A DNA stretch of 64,000 nt from Mrakia gelida (GCA_024345305.1 BRON01000016.1:372001-436000), one strand, 5' to 3'. Positions 32,751 to 45,070 are shown, counted from the stretch's first letter. The notes: generated from the letters alone by a model not told the origin. Numbers and translations are program-made.

Positions 32751-34219
32751 ATGGCCTCCCACCCCTCTTCTCTCTCTATGAGAATCCCCTCAGGCTCCCT
32801 CGAGCAACGTCTCGCCCTCGTCGAGCTCGAGAACGCCAACCTTCGAGCACAGAACGATCAGCAACTCGTCGAGGTCACCAACCTTCAGTCGGATCGAGCT
32901 CGTCTCCTCGCCCTCGCTTCGTCAAGCATGCGAGTTCTTCGACTTCAGCAGCAAGCTCCACGATCCGAAGGAATATGGACGACGGACGGAGACTCGAAAC
33001 TTTTGGAGGAGGTCCTCGCCGGTTCGGAGAAGGAGGAAGAGGGTCGAGCTCCGGAAGGGGACAGGTGGAAGTGGCTCGATGTCAGCCCATTCTCTTCTCC
33101 TTCCTTCACGCGTGCTGTCTCATCGAAGACTGACAGAGTCACTTTTGAACCCTCTAGATCCCTCGATTCGGACATCCTCTCACGAGATCCAGGTTCATCA
33201 GAGGGGACGTTCGACCGTTCCCCCGCTCCTTTCCCCTCGAGCTCTTCCTCATGATCGTTGCCTGTACCGATCTCCCAACGCTGTGTCGACTAGGAAGAGT
33301 CAGCTTCGCTTGCCTGTCCATCGTTGTCCCTAAGATCTACCGGGAGGTCCATCTTGGTCCCGGGAGGCCGTACTTCGCCATCTTGTTCGTCTCGAGGGTC
33401 AGTTCTGCATCTTCTTTTTCTTCTTCTCAGTTCGGGTGATTCAATCTTCCTCGAACGCTGACTTCCTCCTCTGCCTTATGCTGCAAGCAGACCAATCTCA
33501 CCTCCCCTCGCCTCATCCCTCTCCTCTCCCTCGCGAACCTCCGAATCCTCAGCATCTCCTCCCTCCAACTCCCCTCCTCCTCTTCCAGCTCGCTCTCGTC
33601 TCACCGCTTGGATACTGCTCGGCTCGCTCTCGATCGTCTCATCATCACCATCGAGGTCAGACCGGACGAATTAGATCCATACGACGATTTCGACGAGGAG
33701 GAAGCAGCCTTCATCCGCCTCATCAGGATCAGTGAAGATTTCCTCTCGCTCGTCAATCCCACCGAGCTGGTCATCAAAGTCAGTCGCTGCATCATCACCG
33801 AGGGGGGTCCGAGCTACTGCCTCGCTCAGGACGCGGCGAGAGAGATGACCGGCTGGTCTCGACTTCGTTCGATCCGTCTGGAATCGTTGGACCTCTTTTG
33901 CGTCGGCGGAGAGTTCGAGGACGACCTCATTCCCATGGAGGATGCGGACCCTTCGGAACGTTGGTTCTTCTTCGGAATTGGAACTGCCTTTGCGCCGGCT
34001 TCCCCTTCGGTCGACATCACCTTCGACTTCGTTGGCTCGTTATTCGAAACGGACACCATCGTGGACCTCGTCGCGAGACGAGAATCCCTCCTCTTCGAAC
34101 CCGTCGTCAAGTCCGTCACCCTCTTCGTCGATCCCTCCGTTCACTCGACGTTAAGGCAGTCGCTTCTGGACGAGTACGAGGGCGAACTTCCCTCGACTCT
34201 CACCATTCATGAGGAGTAG
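32751..34219 (+). CDS. F-box-like family protein, diverged member
   Basis: ATG 32751 (MASHPSSLSMRIPSGSLEQR). An N-terminal coiled coil (LALVELENANLRAQNDQQLV) is followed by a short RSEGIWTTDGDSKLLEEVLA segment that parallels the LQP.G.WIL.KD..TF motif of the three relatives in this window. The second exon has an F-box-like core (FPLELFLMIVACTDLPTLCR, then FACLSIVVPKIYREVHL). After a leucine-rich third exon (LIPLLSLANLRILSISSLQL) the frame is open to TAG 34217-34219. Three exons, two introns near 33080-33155 and 33400-33490. It shares the plan of the others (helical N-terminus, F-box-like middle, leucine-rich C-terminus) but little direct sequence. Ubiquitin-ligase adaptor role inferred. Confidence 0.65.
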
Positions 34220-34645
34220 CGAGAGGTATGGGACTCAGGGAGAGAGCTGGGGAGGGGTGGCGTGGATCGAGGGGACATTATAATAGTAGCCGAGTAGCTC
34301 GTTTCATACGAATGGGCTTAGTGATGAAGAGAGGCTTGGACGAAACGGAGAGAGGGTCGAGCAAAGGGAGACGCGTCGTGCGAGCGCCTCAGAACGTTCG
34401 CCGAGTTCGTGCCTCGAAAGGACGAGTCTCATCGGACTCGAATCTCACACGGAAAAGCCACCGAAAAGACAAAAAGAAAGAAACAAGAAAAGGAGGGTTT
34501 GCTTCGCGGGGAAAGAAGAAGCGAGCGGACCCAGTGCGACGCGGTTGGTTCGTCTTACTCGGTTTCCTGCGACATCGCTCGCTCAGCTGAGGGAGGCCAG
34601 TCATGAAGACTGGTATGAGATATCTAGTACAACGAAAAAGGTGAA
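34220..34645. other. Convergent intergenic region
   Basis: About 425 bp between converging genes. The plus-strand frame through it (34228-34590) is arginine-rich, has no homologue-like features and lacks the local codon preference. One GACGCGTC-type motif near 34370. No gene called. Confidence 0.45.
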
Positions 34646-36539
34646 TTACTCGAACGTGAAGATGAGATCCCCACGAACGAAGTCGAAACGAGGATCTTTC
34701 GGAGGCCGCGACGAGATGCTGGGTTTGAGACTTGGGTGAACCTGAGAGGAATAGAGATAAGGCCAAAGTAAGAGTGGTCAGAACAAGATTTCTGCGACGA
34801 AGGACGGATGGAGAGGGGATGGGCGAGGAATGAGAAACGAAGGGAGACGGACGAACGAACCAGCACTCGCGTCGAAAGAATCTGCAAGATCATCCCTCCT
34901 TCCGCTCCTTGTCGATGCAGACGAGTCGAGGCAACCGATCTCGTGGATTTGAATCCTGTTGAAGACGAGGTGGGCGGTTCAGCTCTACATAACAGGTCCT
35001 GCGTCGCGACGCTCTTCCTCGAGCTCGACGGGTCTCGAGCCACTGTCCCCTCCCCTTCCGTTCTTCGATCAACGAGCTTAGAACTCACCACGCCAGCTAG
35101 CTGATATAGGTTCAAAGTATCCCTCTGAGGACTGGGACGAACGAAGAGGAAATAGATTCGTCGTCAGTTTGGTCGAGCAGACGAGAGCGATGGGAAGACT
35201 CGGGACTCACTGCTCAATCTCGACCGCAAGCGCCTCACCTCACCAACTTGACTTGAAGCAGAATTCCTTGTGTACCTTCTAACCCAGTCGTTGATGCTCT
35301 GAAAAGGAGGTCAAGAAGAAAGGAGAGACGAGCTCAGGACGAGCTGGCGAAGAGACGGCGGAGTTGGACGCGTCGACTCACCTCGCGAGCAGTATCGAAC
35401 GGTGACGCACTGAGACGACGAGAACAAGAGTGTTCAGCGACAAAGGATAGGTCCATTGAAAGAGACTCGAAAGACTCACTCGACCACAAGCCATCATCTG
35501 CTCTCCCTCCGGCAACCTCACACACTCGACGCTCCTTCCTGCACGCTCCTCCATCCCAGCCCATTCACAAGCCTCCCACGCCACAGGCCGTCTCTCCTCC
35601 CTGTCCTTCTCCGGATTCAAGCTCGCCATTCTCGCAATCCTATCCGGAAGGAGAGGAAGACTCTTCAAGTCGTGCGGCGAGAACTTCAGACCTGGCGAAG
35701 CGAGGACCGTCTTGACGAGACGTCGAATGGTCGCGATCTGCTGGGACGAAGGTTGGGCGTGCTCGTTGGGGAGAGGGATGAAGGATCCGGGATAGGAAGA
35801 GGCCAGGGGGGTGTAGCTGAAGTAGAGGGACATGACGAAGGAGTGCAGAACCAGCGGGACGAGGACGAGGTCTCCACAGTCAGGCTTGTTCGATTTGAGC
35901 GAGGACGCGGAACGAACAGCAACCTCGTCAGAGCCGCGTAGGTGGACAGAGAGAAAGAAAATGGAATGCATATAAAACGGAGTACTGACCTCATAGAGGT
36001 GGTTGGGCAACTTGTAGATCACCTCTCTGATGAAGAGGTGAAAGGCGAGAACGTCGTCGGGATGTTCCCTCACGAACCGACGCTCGTACGAGGCGTCTGG
36101 TCGCAGGCTGAGGTATTTGGCGAGAGAGACGACCTGTGTATAGAAGGAATCGGATAGAGGAGCCTCGATAGCAGTCTTGAGCATGCATGGGAGGTATTGA
36201 GCTGAAACTTCCGACTGAGAGAGGGAGGGAGGGAGAGGGGGGAGAGAGACGAAGGTCAACGAGTCCGTTCTCCCAAGCTCGTACTTCTCCAATATGAGCT
36301 TACCCAGAAGCTCTCCGTATCCGCGTCTGCCGTTGTGGCCTGTGAAGACAGAGCGAAAGGGCGATTAGCGCTGAGGAGAGGTTGGGCTGAAAGGAGGGGA
36401 GGAAGGGGAAAGGTCAACGAGCCAGGTTATTGCGATACTCTTGAAGCTGCAGGGTTGAAGGAAGATCGGGAGTCGGTCCATCGAGTCCTGTCGAGAAGCC
36501 AAAGATCCGACCAAATTCGACGGCTTGAAGGGAGACCAT
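34646..36539 (-). CDS. MYND-type zinc-finger protein, apparently damaged
   Basis: Minus-strand gene with a helical N-terminal domain (AQYLPCMLKTAIEAPLSDSF, YERRFVREHPDDVLAFHLFI) and a middle domain (LVLHSFVMSLYFSYTPLASS). A MYND finger follows: ACEWAG, SVEC, then ACGRCVTVRYCSREHQRL. The finger should continue W-x-x-H-K-x-x-C, and KVHKEFC does follow in the same frame, but the Trp codon position is TAG (35279-35281). Further on, LVCIDKERKEG and GMILQILSTRVLVHPSLKP, which look like one protein, lie in two frames. The C-terminus FVRGDLIFTFE ends at TAA 34648-34646. I used ATG 36539 as start; a phase-consistent alternative starts at 36708, antisense to EMC1. It may be a decaying gene or carry assembly errors. 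MYND fingers bind proline-rich partners. Confidence 0.5.
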
Positions 36540-36661
36540 CTAAGGAGGAGAGGAAAGGCGGGAGGAAGAGGCGAGCGAGTGACGGTTTTGAGCGAAGGAG
36601 GTTGAGCTTTCGCTTTCCTTCCTTCCTTTCTTTGAGCTGCTCACCGTCATCTCCACCCGAG

Positions 36662-39600
36662 ATGCGACTTTCAATATCCTCCTCCAGTCTGCTGGCCACC
36701 TTCCTCATCTCCCTCCCTCACTTAGCACTTGGACTTCAATCGAATCTTGCAGGAGTTATCGACTGGCATCAACCCAAGATCGGAATCCCTCTCCTTCACT
36801 CTTCAGCGACAGCTCCTTCCTTCGTCCCTCTCCCTTCGACAGACGGAGCCAACCCAACTTCGATAGTGACAATAACAAAAAGCAACGTAGTCGCTTCCTT
36901 AGATCCATCGTCTGGGAACATCAGTGAGTCCTGGCTTGAGAGGGAGGGGAGCTTGAACGAGGGAGGTCGCGCCAGCGAGATGGTCGAGCTCACCTTCCTT
37001 CCTTTCCCTCTGTCCCTGCGTTCCTTCTCCTTCTTCAGACTGGCGGCATCAACTTCGTGAGAGAGAGATCGCTCAGAACTATCACTCGTCCCCATCTGCA
37101 GGTAAGCGCTCTGTCTCTGTCTCCAAGCTCACGGATGAGCTCGAAGCTCAAGCTCACCTTCCGTCCTCCTCCCTTCTCCCCTCCCTTCAGCCTTCATCGT
37201 CCTTCTCTCCACTACCCTCGAGGGAGGCTCCATCCGTCTCATCAATTCAGTAACAGGTCACTTCATCTGGGAAACCGTCTTCACCTCTTCCAGCGAACAA
37301 GCTCGAGATGCTGAAGTCGCATCTCTCTCGGACGTCACCTTCGGAGAGGACGGATCGATCTTCGTTCTCGTCGACGCGTCGGACGTCTACAAGCTCGATG
37401 GCACGACTGGGTCGATCGTGTGGAGCTACAAGACTGGAGGTGACTAGTGAGTTCTCTCATCTGGCTATTGACCTAGGACGATGGACGGAATGAGGAGATG
37501 GACGAATCGCTTCCCTCTTCGTCGAAGCTCACCACCTCCTCCCCTGCCCCTCCCCTCTCCCTCCCAGTCTCTGGTCTCGACTCGTCCTGTCCTCGAACCA
37601 CCTCTCCCTCGTCGGCTCAGTCAACACCTTCACCGGCTACGCTCTCAAAACCCTTCGTCTCAACCCTACCACCTCCGAAATCATCAACTCTCCAGGACAC
37701 TTCGGTTCCATCGACGCGCCAACCTCCTTCTTCATCGCTGGATCCTCCCTCGTCTGGCTCGAGAATGAGTCCGTCTACACCCTCTCCCTCGAAAATTCCA
37801 GTCCCAAATCTCGGAAGTCCCTCTCAGCTTTCGCCTCTCTCCGATCTCTGGGCCTCGAGAAGCAGGGCGTCTTCCTTGGGCTCAGAAAGGACGGGCAGGC
37901 GGTGGTTCTGAGGTCGGACCCTAAAAAGGGCGCTGTGCTGGTGTATCCGTTTTACAACTCGGTGAGTCAGCTATCTCCTCTAGGGCGTCCATCTTCCTCG
38001 CTGATCTGGTCGCTTTATCTTTCGCAGGACGGCTCGGAGGACGCGACGTTCAACGGATTCGTGAACGCGGCTGGGAAGGTCTTCATCTCTCAAACATACT
38101 ACGATCATGCTCACGGGGTTCGTCACCTTCTTTGAATCTATCTTTCTCGACTCAGATCCTAACTTCCCCCTCTGTCCTCTCAGTTCGGCCTCAACACCAT
38201 TCAAGCTCTCGACGGCGATCGTGAGGGTCCGTCATCTGGCCACTCGTTCCGCTACGACTTCGCCTCTCACGGCACTATTCTTCACGTGAGTGATCTTCCC
38301 ACCTTACTCTCTCCCCAAGGTGAAACCGCTGATTCCTCGTCCCTCCTCCCAGACCGCCCTTCACGTCGTCAAGCCTGATCCCTCCGACCGCTTCCGCAGG
38401 AGCACAAGCCTTCTCCTCACCACCAGCTCCGGAGCCATCCAGCTTTCGGGAGACGATAAACCTCGGTTCACCAGGGAGGAGTCGCTCGCCGAGATCAAGT
38501 CCGTCGTCTTCGTCGATCTCCCCGAGCAGGAGGTCCTCCAGCAGGCTTCGAGGGACGACGAGCCCTTCGCGGATCGACTCCTTCGTCACGTCGTCGAGGC
38601 TCGAGTGAGTTCGCCCTTGCCTCTTCCAGTTCGAAGATCAAAGCTGACTCTCCCTCCCCTCTTCGCAGCACCTTCCCGCCTACCTCGCTCGCTTCGCCTC
38701 TCGTCTTGTCTCCTCCTCCTCAGCAGCCTCCGTCCTCACCACCTCCCCTTCAACCTCGACGGAGGAAGGCCTCTTCCGAGATCAGTTCGGATTCAGGAAG
38801 CTTCTGGTCGTCGGAACCTCGACTGGAAAGGTCTTCGGGCTCGATTCGTCGAACGGGAACATCGTTTGGAGCAAGCTCTTGAGGAAGAGCGTCGTCGAAG
38901 GAGGATCGTTGGACATCTTGGGCGTGTTCGTGACGCGACCTGCGAAGACTGGACTCAGGCCAAGGGTTGCGATCATTGGGAGCTCGATTTCGGATGTTGT
39001 GAGTACAAGTAGCGCCGGCACGGTGGGGGAAGAGCTGAGCTGACGAGACTTCGCGTTTTGCTTTGGCCTTGATCAGGAGGAGAACACCGTCGCGTTCGAG
39101 ATCGACTCGCTCTCTGGAGACATCCTCAGCCAAGCCCCCCCTCTCTTCAGCGGTCGACCATCGGAAGTCATTCCTCTCGTCGTTGACGAGCTCGTTGGGA
39201 AGTCGCTCGCTGTTCTCGACAAGGACTCTCAGGTTCGTCGCGTCTTCCTCACCTCTTTCCCTCACCTTGCCCCGAGCTGACCATCCTCCCCTCCTACGAC
39301 TGCCTTTCAGGTCCACATCTTCCCTCGACCTCCCACTGCCGTCGAGTCTCAGGACTTCGTCATCACTCGAGCGACCTTTGAGGAAGGACGACATTCCCTC
39401 AAGGCTTTCCGAGTCTCGACGAACGCATCTCCCTCCGAGGTCTGGAAGCTCCCCTTCGCCGAGGGAGAGACCATCTACAGCATTGAGGCGACGTCTCAGG
39501 ATCCTATTGCCTCCTTCGGACGGATACTTGGAGATCGAAGCGCTCTTTACAAGTGTGAGTCGCGTTTTGCTCTCTCCCTCGTCCAATCGTCTCGAGTTCT

Positions 39601-40866
39601 GACTCTCCTCTCCCTTTTGCTCAGACCTCAACCCCCACCTTCTCGCAGTCTCAACCATCTCTCCCGCTACCTCTGAAGGAACCGTCTACCTCGTCGATGG
39701 AACTCGAGGAACCGTCGTCTACCAAGTCTCTCACGCCAACCTCGACACCTCCGCCGGAATCGAACTCTCCCTCCTCGAGAACTGGCTCGTCTACCGATAC
39801 AGGGTCGAGGGACTCGTCGCTACCGCTGGAGTTTCGACTGGGAACAGGGTGGTGACTGTTGAGTTGTTCGAGAGGGGTGTGGCTGCTGATAAGATCGGAT
39901 CGTGAGTCGACTCGTTTCGCCTTTCCTCGCTCGCTTGACGCGTCCGCTGGTTGAGTTGCTGTTCGGCTCTCTTCGCTTCGTAGCTCCGAGCTCACCTCCT
40001 ACTCAGCCGAGCACGACCTCAATATCCTCTCCAAGACGTTCATCCTCCCCAGCGGAATCAAGGCGATCGGAACGACCTCAACCAAGCATGGAATCACTTC
40101 GAAGGAGGTCATCAGTTCGTCTTCTCCTCCTCTTCCCCTCTCCCTCCTCCACTCCCTCTTCTCTCCCCATCTGACCCTCCCTCGTCCCACTTTCCTCGTA
40201 ACATCACGTTCGTCTTCCTCAGTCGCCGACAGCCGCAACCAACTCCACTCCATCCCTCGACGACTCCTCGACCCTCGTCGTCCTCACGGAAAGCCCTCAG
40301 CCCTCGACCGAGAAGAACAGCTCGTCCCTTACGACCCCATCATCACTCTCGACCCCAAGAGGACACTTTCGCATGCCTACGAGGTGAGCCAAACTCTCCT
40401 GCTCTCTCCCTTTCTCGTCCCGTCTCGTCGTTCGTTCGTTCGTTCGTTCGCTGACCTCCCTCCCCTCCCCTCCCCAACTCGCTCTCTCTCCAGCTTCTCG
40501 GAGTCAAAACCATCATTACCTCTCCAGCTCTCCTCGAATCCACCTCCCTCGTCTTTGCATACGGACTTGACCTCTTCTCGACGCGAGTCATGCCCTCGGG
40601 AACGTTCGACATCCTTTCGGACTCGTTCAACAAGGCTCAGCTGGTGTTGACGATCTTGGGACTGAGTGTGGGGATTGCGGCGGTGAAGGTACGTCTAGCT
40701 CGCTCTCGATAAGTTGAGTTTGGTAGGAGGGGAGAAGGGAAGAGGTGGAAGGGACGAAGGATGAGGAGGGAAGGAGAGACGCGTCGCTGACTTTGCTTTC
40801 GCTTCGCTTTGTTTCATTTTTCAGCCCATAGTGGAGAGGAAGAAGTCGAAGGCCAAGTGGTTTTAA
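36662..40866 (+). CDS. EMC1: ER membrane protein complex subunit 1
   Basis: Largest subunit of the ER membrane complex, which inserts tail-anchored and multi-pass proteins. Start ATG 36662 opens a signal peptide (MRLSISSSSLLATFLISL) and mature N-terminus VIDWHQPKIGIP. The luminal beta-propeller-like region has repeated blades (LINSVTGHFIWETVF, VYKLDGTTGSIVWSYKTGG, LLVVGTSTGKVFGLDSSNGN-IVW). After a long C-terminal luminal part comes ITSPALLESTSLVFAYGLDL and FSTRVMPSGTFDILSDSFN, typical of EMC1. A single transmembrane helix (AQLVLTILGLSVGIAAV) and a short basic tail (VERKKSKAKWF) end at TAA 40864-40866. About a dozen short introns. The last intron, after AAVK, contains GACGCGTC. Confidence 0.92.
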
Positions 40867-41028
40867 TCTATTCAGGTCTCGGAATAAAGTAATGAAACTC
40901 TCAAACGAATAGGAAGGGCGAGCGCTCATCGGGCTTTCGACTCTCGTTGCGACCGCTTCGAGAAAGAGAAAGGCCATCTAAAAACAAGCAACACAAACAC
41001 GACGAGCTGACTAGATGCCTACCCTGAA

Positions 41029-42583
41029 TCACCTAAAGAAGAGCTTGATCGAAGACGTGTAGGGCTCCCCCAACCGCTCCAGCTCCTCGTTCCAAAGACG
41101 ACGCGTCTCGGGACGCGATCCGATCAAACGAAAGAAACACTTCCCTCTCTCACCACTACCAAATCTAATCAAACTGTCATCCCTCAGAGCAAAAGCCTGT
41201 AGAGCGTTCTCCCACCCTCCCTCGCCCGGTCCCCCCAAAGCTCTTCGGCTCTCGTCGTCGACCCAGTCTTCTACCAGACGCCACTGCACTCCAACCGACT
41301 TCGAGGCCACCTCAACTGCTCCTCCCAGACCAAGAAAGAAGACTCGATCTTCTTCTTCCTCAGGATCCTCCCAGCAGGTATCGGTCTCGGTGCAGAAGAG
41401 GTCCATGTGCTCGAGATCGACCGTTTCGAGACGCGTCCAGCTGGAGATGATGGTTGCTGACGACCGAGCGAGGAGGACCGCGGCGTTTTTGAGTTCGAGG
41501 TTGTGTTGTTCATCGCTGAGATGCTCGAATCGCCTCCCTTTGAGGATACCGATGACGAGATGGGACGGGTTGAGGAGGGAGAGGAAGAAGGGGTTGAGTG
41601 TGAGGAGGTCGAAGGATTCGCTTGCTTCTTCCTTGAGGTTCCGTCTGTCGAAGTAGATGGTGAAGAAGTCGACGTGGAGGCTGGAGCTGGAGGTTTGAAG
41701 GTTGAGCCGATCGAGGTCGAGGTGAGAGTCGGGGATGGAACGGATAGAGCAGTCAAGGGCATCCGCCGAGACTTCGAGGATTCGTAGGTTCTGGAGGTTG
41801 AGATGGGAGGAGAGCCGAGGGGAAGAGAGTCCGAGCTGACAATAAGGGGATGGATTGTTAGGACTTGTGATGTATCATAGAGATTGGGACGAAGGAGGGA
41901 AGAGAGAACTCACACGTTCGGGGAAGAGACGGAGACGAGATCAAAAAAACAGCCGACGTCGATCCTGTGATGTAGCTTCCTCCCGAAGAGCTCTAAGAAA
42001 GTGAAGCTGACTCGAGTGAGGCGGCCTAGGGTTGCTTTGTCGCACTCTGAACCGATGAGGAGGAGGATTTCGAGGGGGAAGGGCCGTCGGAATGGCGCGT
42101 AGGTCTCGCATTCGTATCCTGCGATGCCCCAAGCCTCCTTCTCCTCGATATCGTCGTAGTAGATGGGTCGTGGAAAGACGAATGCTGGGACAAAGGATTT
42201 GGGTTTCCGAGGACTGCCGGGCTGTGGTGAAAATTGAGAGCAAAACGATGAGCGACGAGGTGGGGAGGCGCGACGGGCGGGAGGAGAATCGAGCTCACCT
42301 TCGCCCATACCCAAGCTGACTTCTCTCGAACCGATGACGGCTCGGTGTCCTCACCTCTCCCTTCGTTACTACCCTTTAGAGCCTGCTTGAAGGTTCCCCT
42401 ATCCTTCTCGAGAATCCAAAGTCCTGCTGGCTGGAGAGTGCTCTCCTCTCGCAAGTCCTTCGAACGAAGAGCTCGCATCGCTGCCTTCGCGACTCGACGC
42501 CAGCTGTCCCTCTCCCTGATGAGATCCTCCGTAGATGGCCGTGGCTTCTTCGGAGCTAACTCGCGTGCGATGAGGGCTTCCAT
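41029..42583 (-). CDS. F-box-like family protein, intact member
   Basis: Three exons from ATG 42583-42581. Exon 1 carries the family signature: DSWRRVAKAAMRALRSKDL, then LQPAGLWILEKDRGTFKQAL. Exon 2 has the F-box-like core: YAPFRRPFPLEILLLIGSEC then TLGRLTRVSFTFLELF. Exon 3 is leucine-rich (LQNLRILEVSADALDCSI) and ends with the shared C-terminal block RRALGGPGEGGWENALQAFA-LRDD and LERLGEPYTSSIKLF, stopping near 41029. This is the best preserved of the four relatives and serves as a reference for them: the copy at 49072 has a stop before the F-box, and the copy at 51345 lacks exon 2 altogether. A role as a ubiquitin-ligase substrate adaptor is inferred. Confidence 0.7.
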
Positions 42584-43301
42584 GGCTGATTCGGAGGAGG
42601 GGAGGGTCGACGAGGGAGGAGGACGGGAGGAGGATCGAAGCTCGTCTGAAACGCCTCGCGAAAGAGTCGAGAAACAGAAAGTCAGCGTCGCGAATCTCTC
42701 AGAAGTCCAGATCTACGTGCGAGAAAGACCGATAAGCTCACAAGATCGCGGAGGTAACAAGCTCGAACGGGGAGACGGTGGACGGTGGACGGGAAAAAGG
42801 GAAGAGCGAAATCAAAGCCGTAAACTCGACGCGTCAGGGCTGAGTTTGGTCGCAGACTGCCTCTTCGACCTTCCCTTTTTCTCTGTTTCAAGCTGAGGAC
42901 TGGTGCGAGCAGCGATCCGAAGACCGAACATATTCTGAGATGCGAGAGAAGATTTGCCGCCGAAGCTGAGAGCGAGGTCGAGAGAGCGTCTCGGTAGAGA
43001 GGGCCGGATCAAGGTTTCGACCTTCTTCTTTCTTCGCGAAGGAGGGTGGCCATGGCTAAGGGCTAAGGCTAACTCCCAACCACCAACTCGATTTCAGCAC
43101 TAAACCTCCACCTCGAACCACATCCTACCAACCAACTCAACCCTTTCCCAAAACAGTCAGTCTCCCTCAGCGCAAAGGACGAGAGGAGGGAGACGTCGTC
43201 GACGTCGGTCCTCGTTCCTCCTTCTTGGACTGACCTTTGTTTCCTGCTCTTCCCGACAGCTCACCCCCAACACCTCTATCACAATTTCTCTCGGACAAGT
43301 C
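42584..43301. promoter_or_regulatory. Divergent promoter region
   Basis: About 720 bp between divergent starts. No supported coding sequence; open frames are short. Contains a GACGCGTC motif at about 42829 and pyrimidine-rich sequence before 43302. Confidence 0.45.
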
Positions 43302-44582
43302 ATGCTCGCCGACTCTCTCGAAAGTCAGTCTCTTACACCAGAGTGAGTCCTTCCATCCACGTCAACGTCTCGAAGCGAGGAGGAAGAGAGATGAACCTCT
43401 CGGTTGACCTTGCTTTCCCTTCCTCCCCCTTCCCTTCCCTCCCCTTCAGCGCTTCGGCTACTCCTCCTTCCCCTACTGGAAACCTTCACAGACGTCGTTC
43501 ATCCCTTGGTTCGTATCCTCACCTCTCTTCTAGCCCAGCGAGAAGCGGTTCTCCTTCCATCTCATGCTGACACTCTCGTTCCACCGTCACCCAACCTTCC
43601 TCCCTCGGTCTCTCCCTCCCGACCCTTCGTCCTCGTACATTCCTCGAACCCGTTCATCCGACCTTCCCCAAATCATCCTCTAGCCAAACTCCTCGACCTC
43701 ACCTCTCCTCTCGTTCGATCTCGAACGCCCGAGCCCGTTCCCACCGCCGAATACTTCGTTGATCCCAAGCTGCCGACGTACGGAGGAACTCTCGGAGGTT
43801 CTGCTATAGAGGTCGAGGGAGAGGAGGGAATGTCTCTCTTGCTCGGCTTTGACTCGACTCCAGACTCTCAGATCGCTCAGGAACAGTGAGCAGAACTTCT
43901 ATCTATCAGCTCAGAATCGTCAGAAAGCTGACCCTCATTCGCGTTCGTTGTTCGTTCGTTTCAGCGTCCTCGCCAAGATGACCTTCCAACCCTACGACCA
44001 CATCTACCTCGCTACTGTTCGTCCCTTACCATCTTCTATCCATTACTTATGGTCCGAAGCGAGGCTGACCTTCCTCATCGCTCTCGTTCGATCCTCAGAT
44101 CCTCCCTCTCGCCAGCTCCTCCTTCTCTCACCACGACCGAGTCGCCTCCCCTCCTCCTCTCGCCTCCATGCAAGAAGGAGTCGAGACGCCCACCTCAGCA
44201 GCAGACCAACAGCTCATGGTCCTCCGACGAATTCGAGCTCAAGCCCTCGACCGACTGAAGGTCTCAGCTCAGGAGCTTCACAAAGCCAAAGGCGTTCGTC
44301 CTCTCTCGTCCCTCCTTCCTTCAACCCTCACATCTTCACCTCAGAACCTGACCACTCTCTTCTCACCCTACCTCTCGACCCTCACAGTGCAAAGTCACCT
44401 TCCTCATCGCTCACGCCGACGCTCCCGCCAAATCCCTCGGATCTCTCGCGACCCTCCACAAGACCGATCTCATCATCCTCGGACGAAGGAAACTCGGCAG
44501 GCTGCAGAAGGTCGTCGGAGCTGGAAGTGTTGGGAACTGGTTGCTCGATCATGGTTACAACGTCCTCGTCGTTCAGGAGTAG
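43302..44582 (+). CDS. Universal-stress-protein-like protein
   Basis: ATG 43302 (MLADSLESQSLTP) leads into a serine/proline-rich N-terminus (GNLHRRRSSLGSYPHLSSSP), then, by a phase-consistent splice at about 43672, KLLDLTSPLVRSRTPEPVPT. The core is a UspA-type Rossmann-like fold: HVLAKMTFQPYDHIYLAT, a helix (MVLRRIRAQALDRLKVSAQE), CKVTFLIAHADAPAKSLGSL and the C-terminal nucleotide-loop pattern DLIILGRRKLGRLQK then GAGSVGNWLLDHGYNVLVVQ. That last segment matches the family consensus (DLIV.G.RG....L..GSV...L.....VLVV). Stop TAG 44580-44582. Probably a stress- or nucleotide-sensing protein; the ligand is unknown. The fungal-specific N-terminal extension is likely disordered. Confidence 0.7.
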
Positions 44583-45070
44583 AGGGAAGGAAGTTCGTCC
44601 GTCCGTTTCGCGTTCTCCGTCCTCATTCGCGCGTCGCTTCTTTACTTTCTCGGCTGCCTTTTGTACCGAATACGCTTCCGCTTTGCTTCCTTTGCCTCTT
44701 CCTAACGCAGTTTCGATTTTGAATCTCGAGCTTGGCTTATCAACGAACATTTTGCTTCGCTTCTCGTTGGCGAGGGGAAGGGAAAGTTGGGTCGCGCGAC
44801 GAGAATCGAGCTCGGCTCTCGACGCGTCTCTGCTCCCCTGTCTCCGAGTTGTCTCGAGATGTAGATCTTAGCAGATCGCACAAGCGAGATATCTGCCGCG
44901 TCCCGAAGCTCCGGATCTTGCACTGAAGGAACTGAAAGAGGAAGGCGACTACTCTCTTGATCACGAATTGTCCTCCTTTTCCTTGGTTCTCCCTTCCCTC
45001 TGCGTTCTCCCCGCGACGTACACATGATAAAAAGCATCTGCGATCGTAATAAACTCATTCTCTACTAGAT
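44583..45070. other. Convergent intergenic region
   Basis: About 490 bp between two 3' ends. No supported gene; one GACGCGTC motif at about 44820. A/T-rich toward 45060 (TGATAAAAAG, TAATAAACTC), consistent with a polyadenylation region for the thioredoxin gene on the minus strand. Confidence 0.5.

Noticed and set aside
38776..39658. 302-codon minus-strand frame inside EMC1
   Set aside because: Antisense to well-conserved EMC1 exons; arginine/serine-rich mirror frame without features.
40430..40452. GTTC tandem repeat as a regulatory element
   Set aside because: A short (GTTC)n run inside an EMC1 intron; simple repeat with no further structure.
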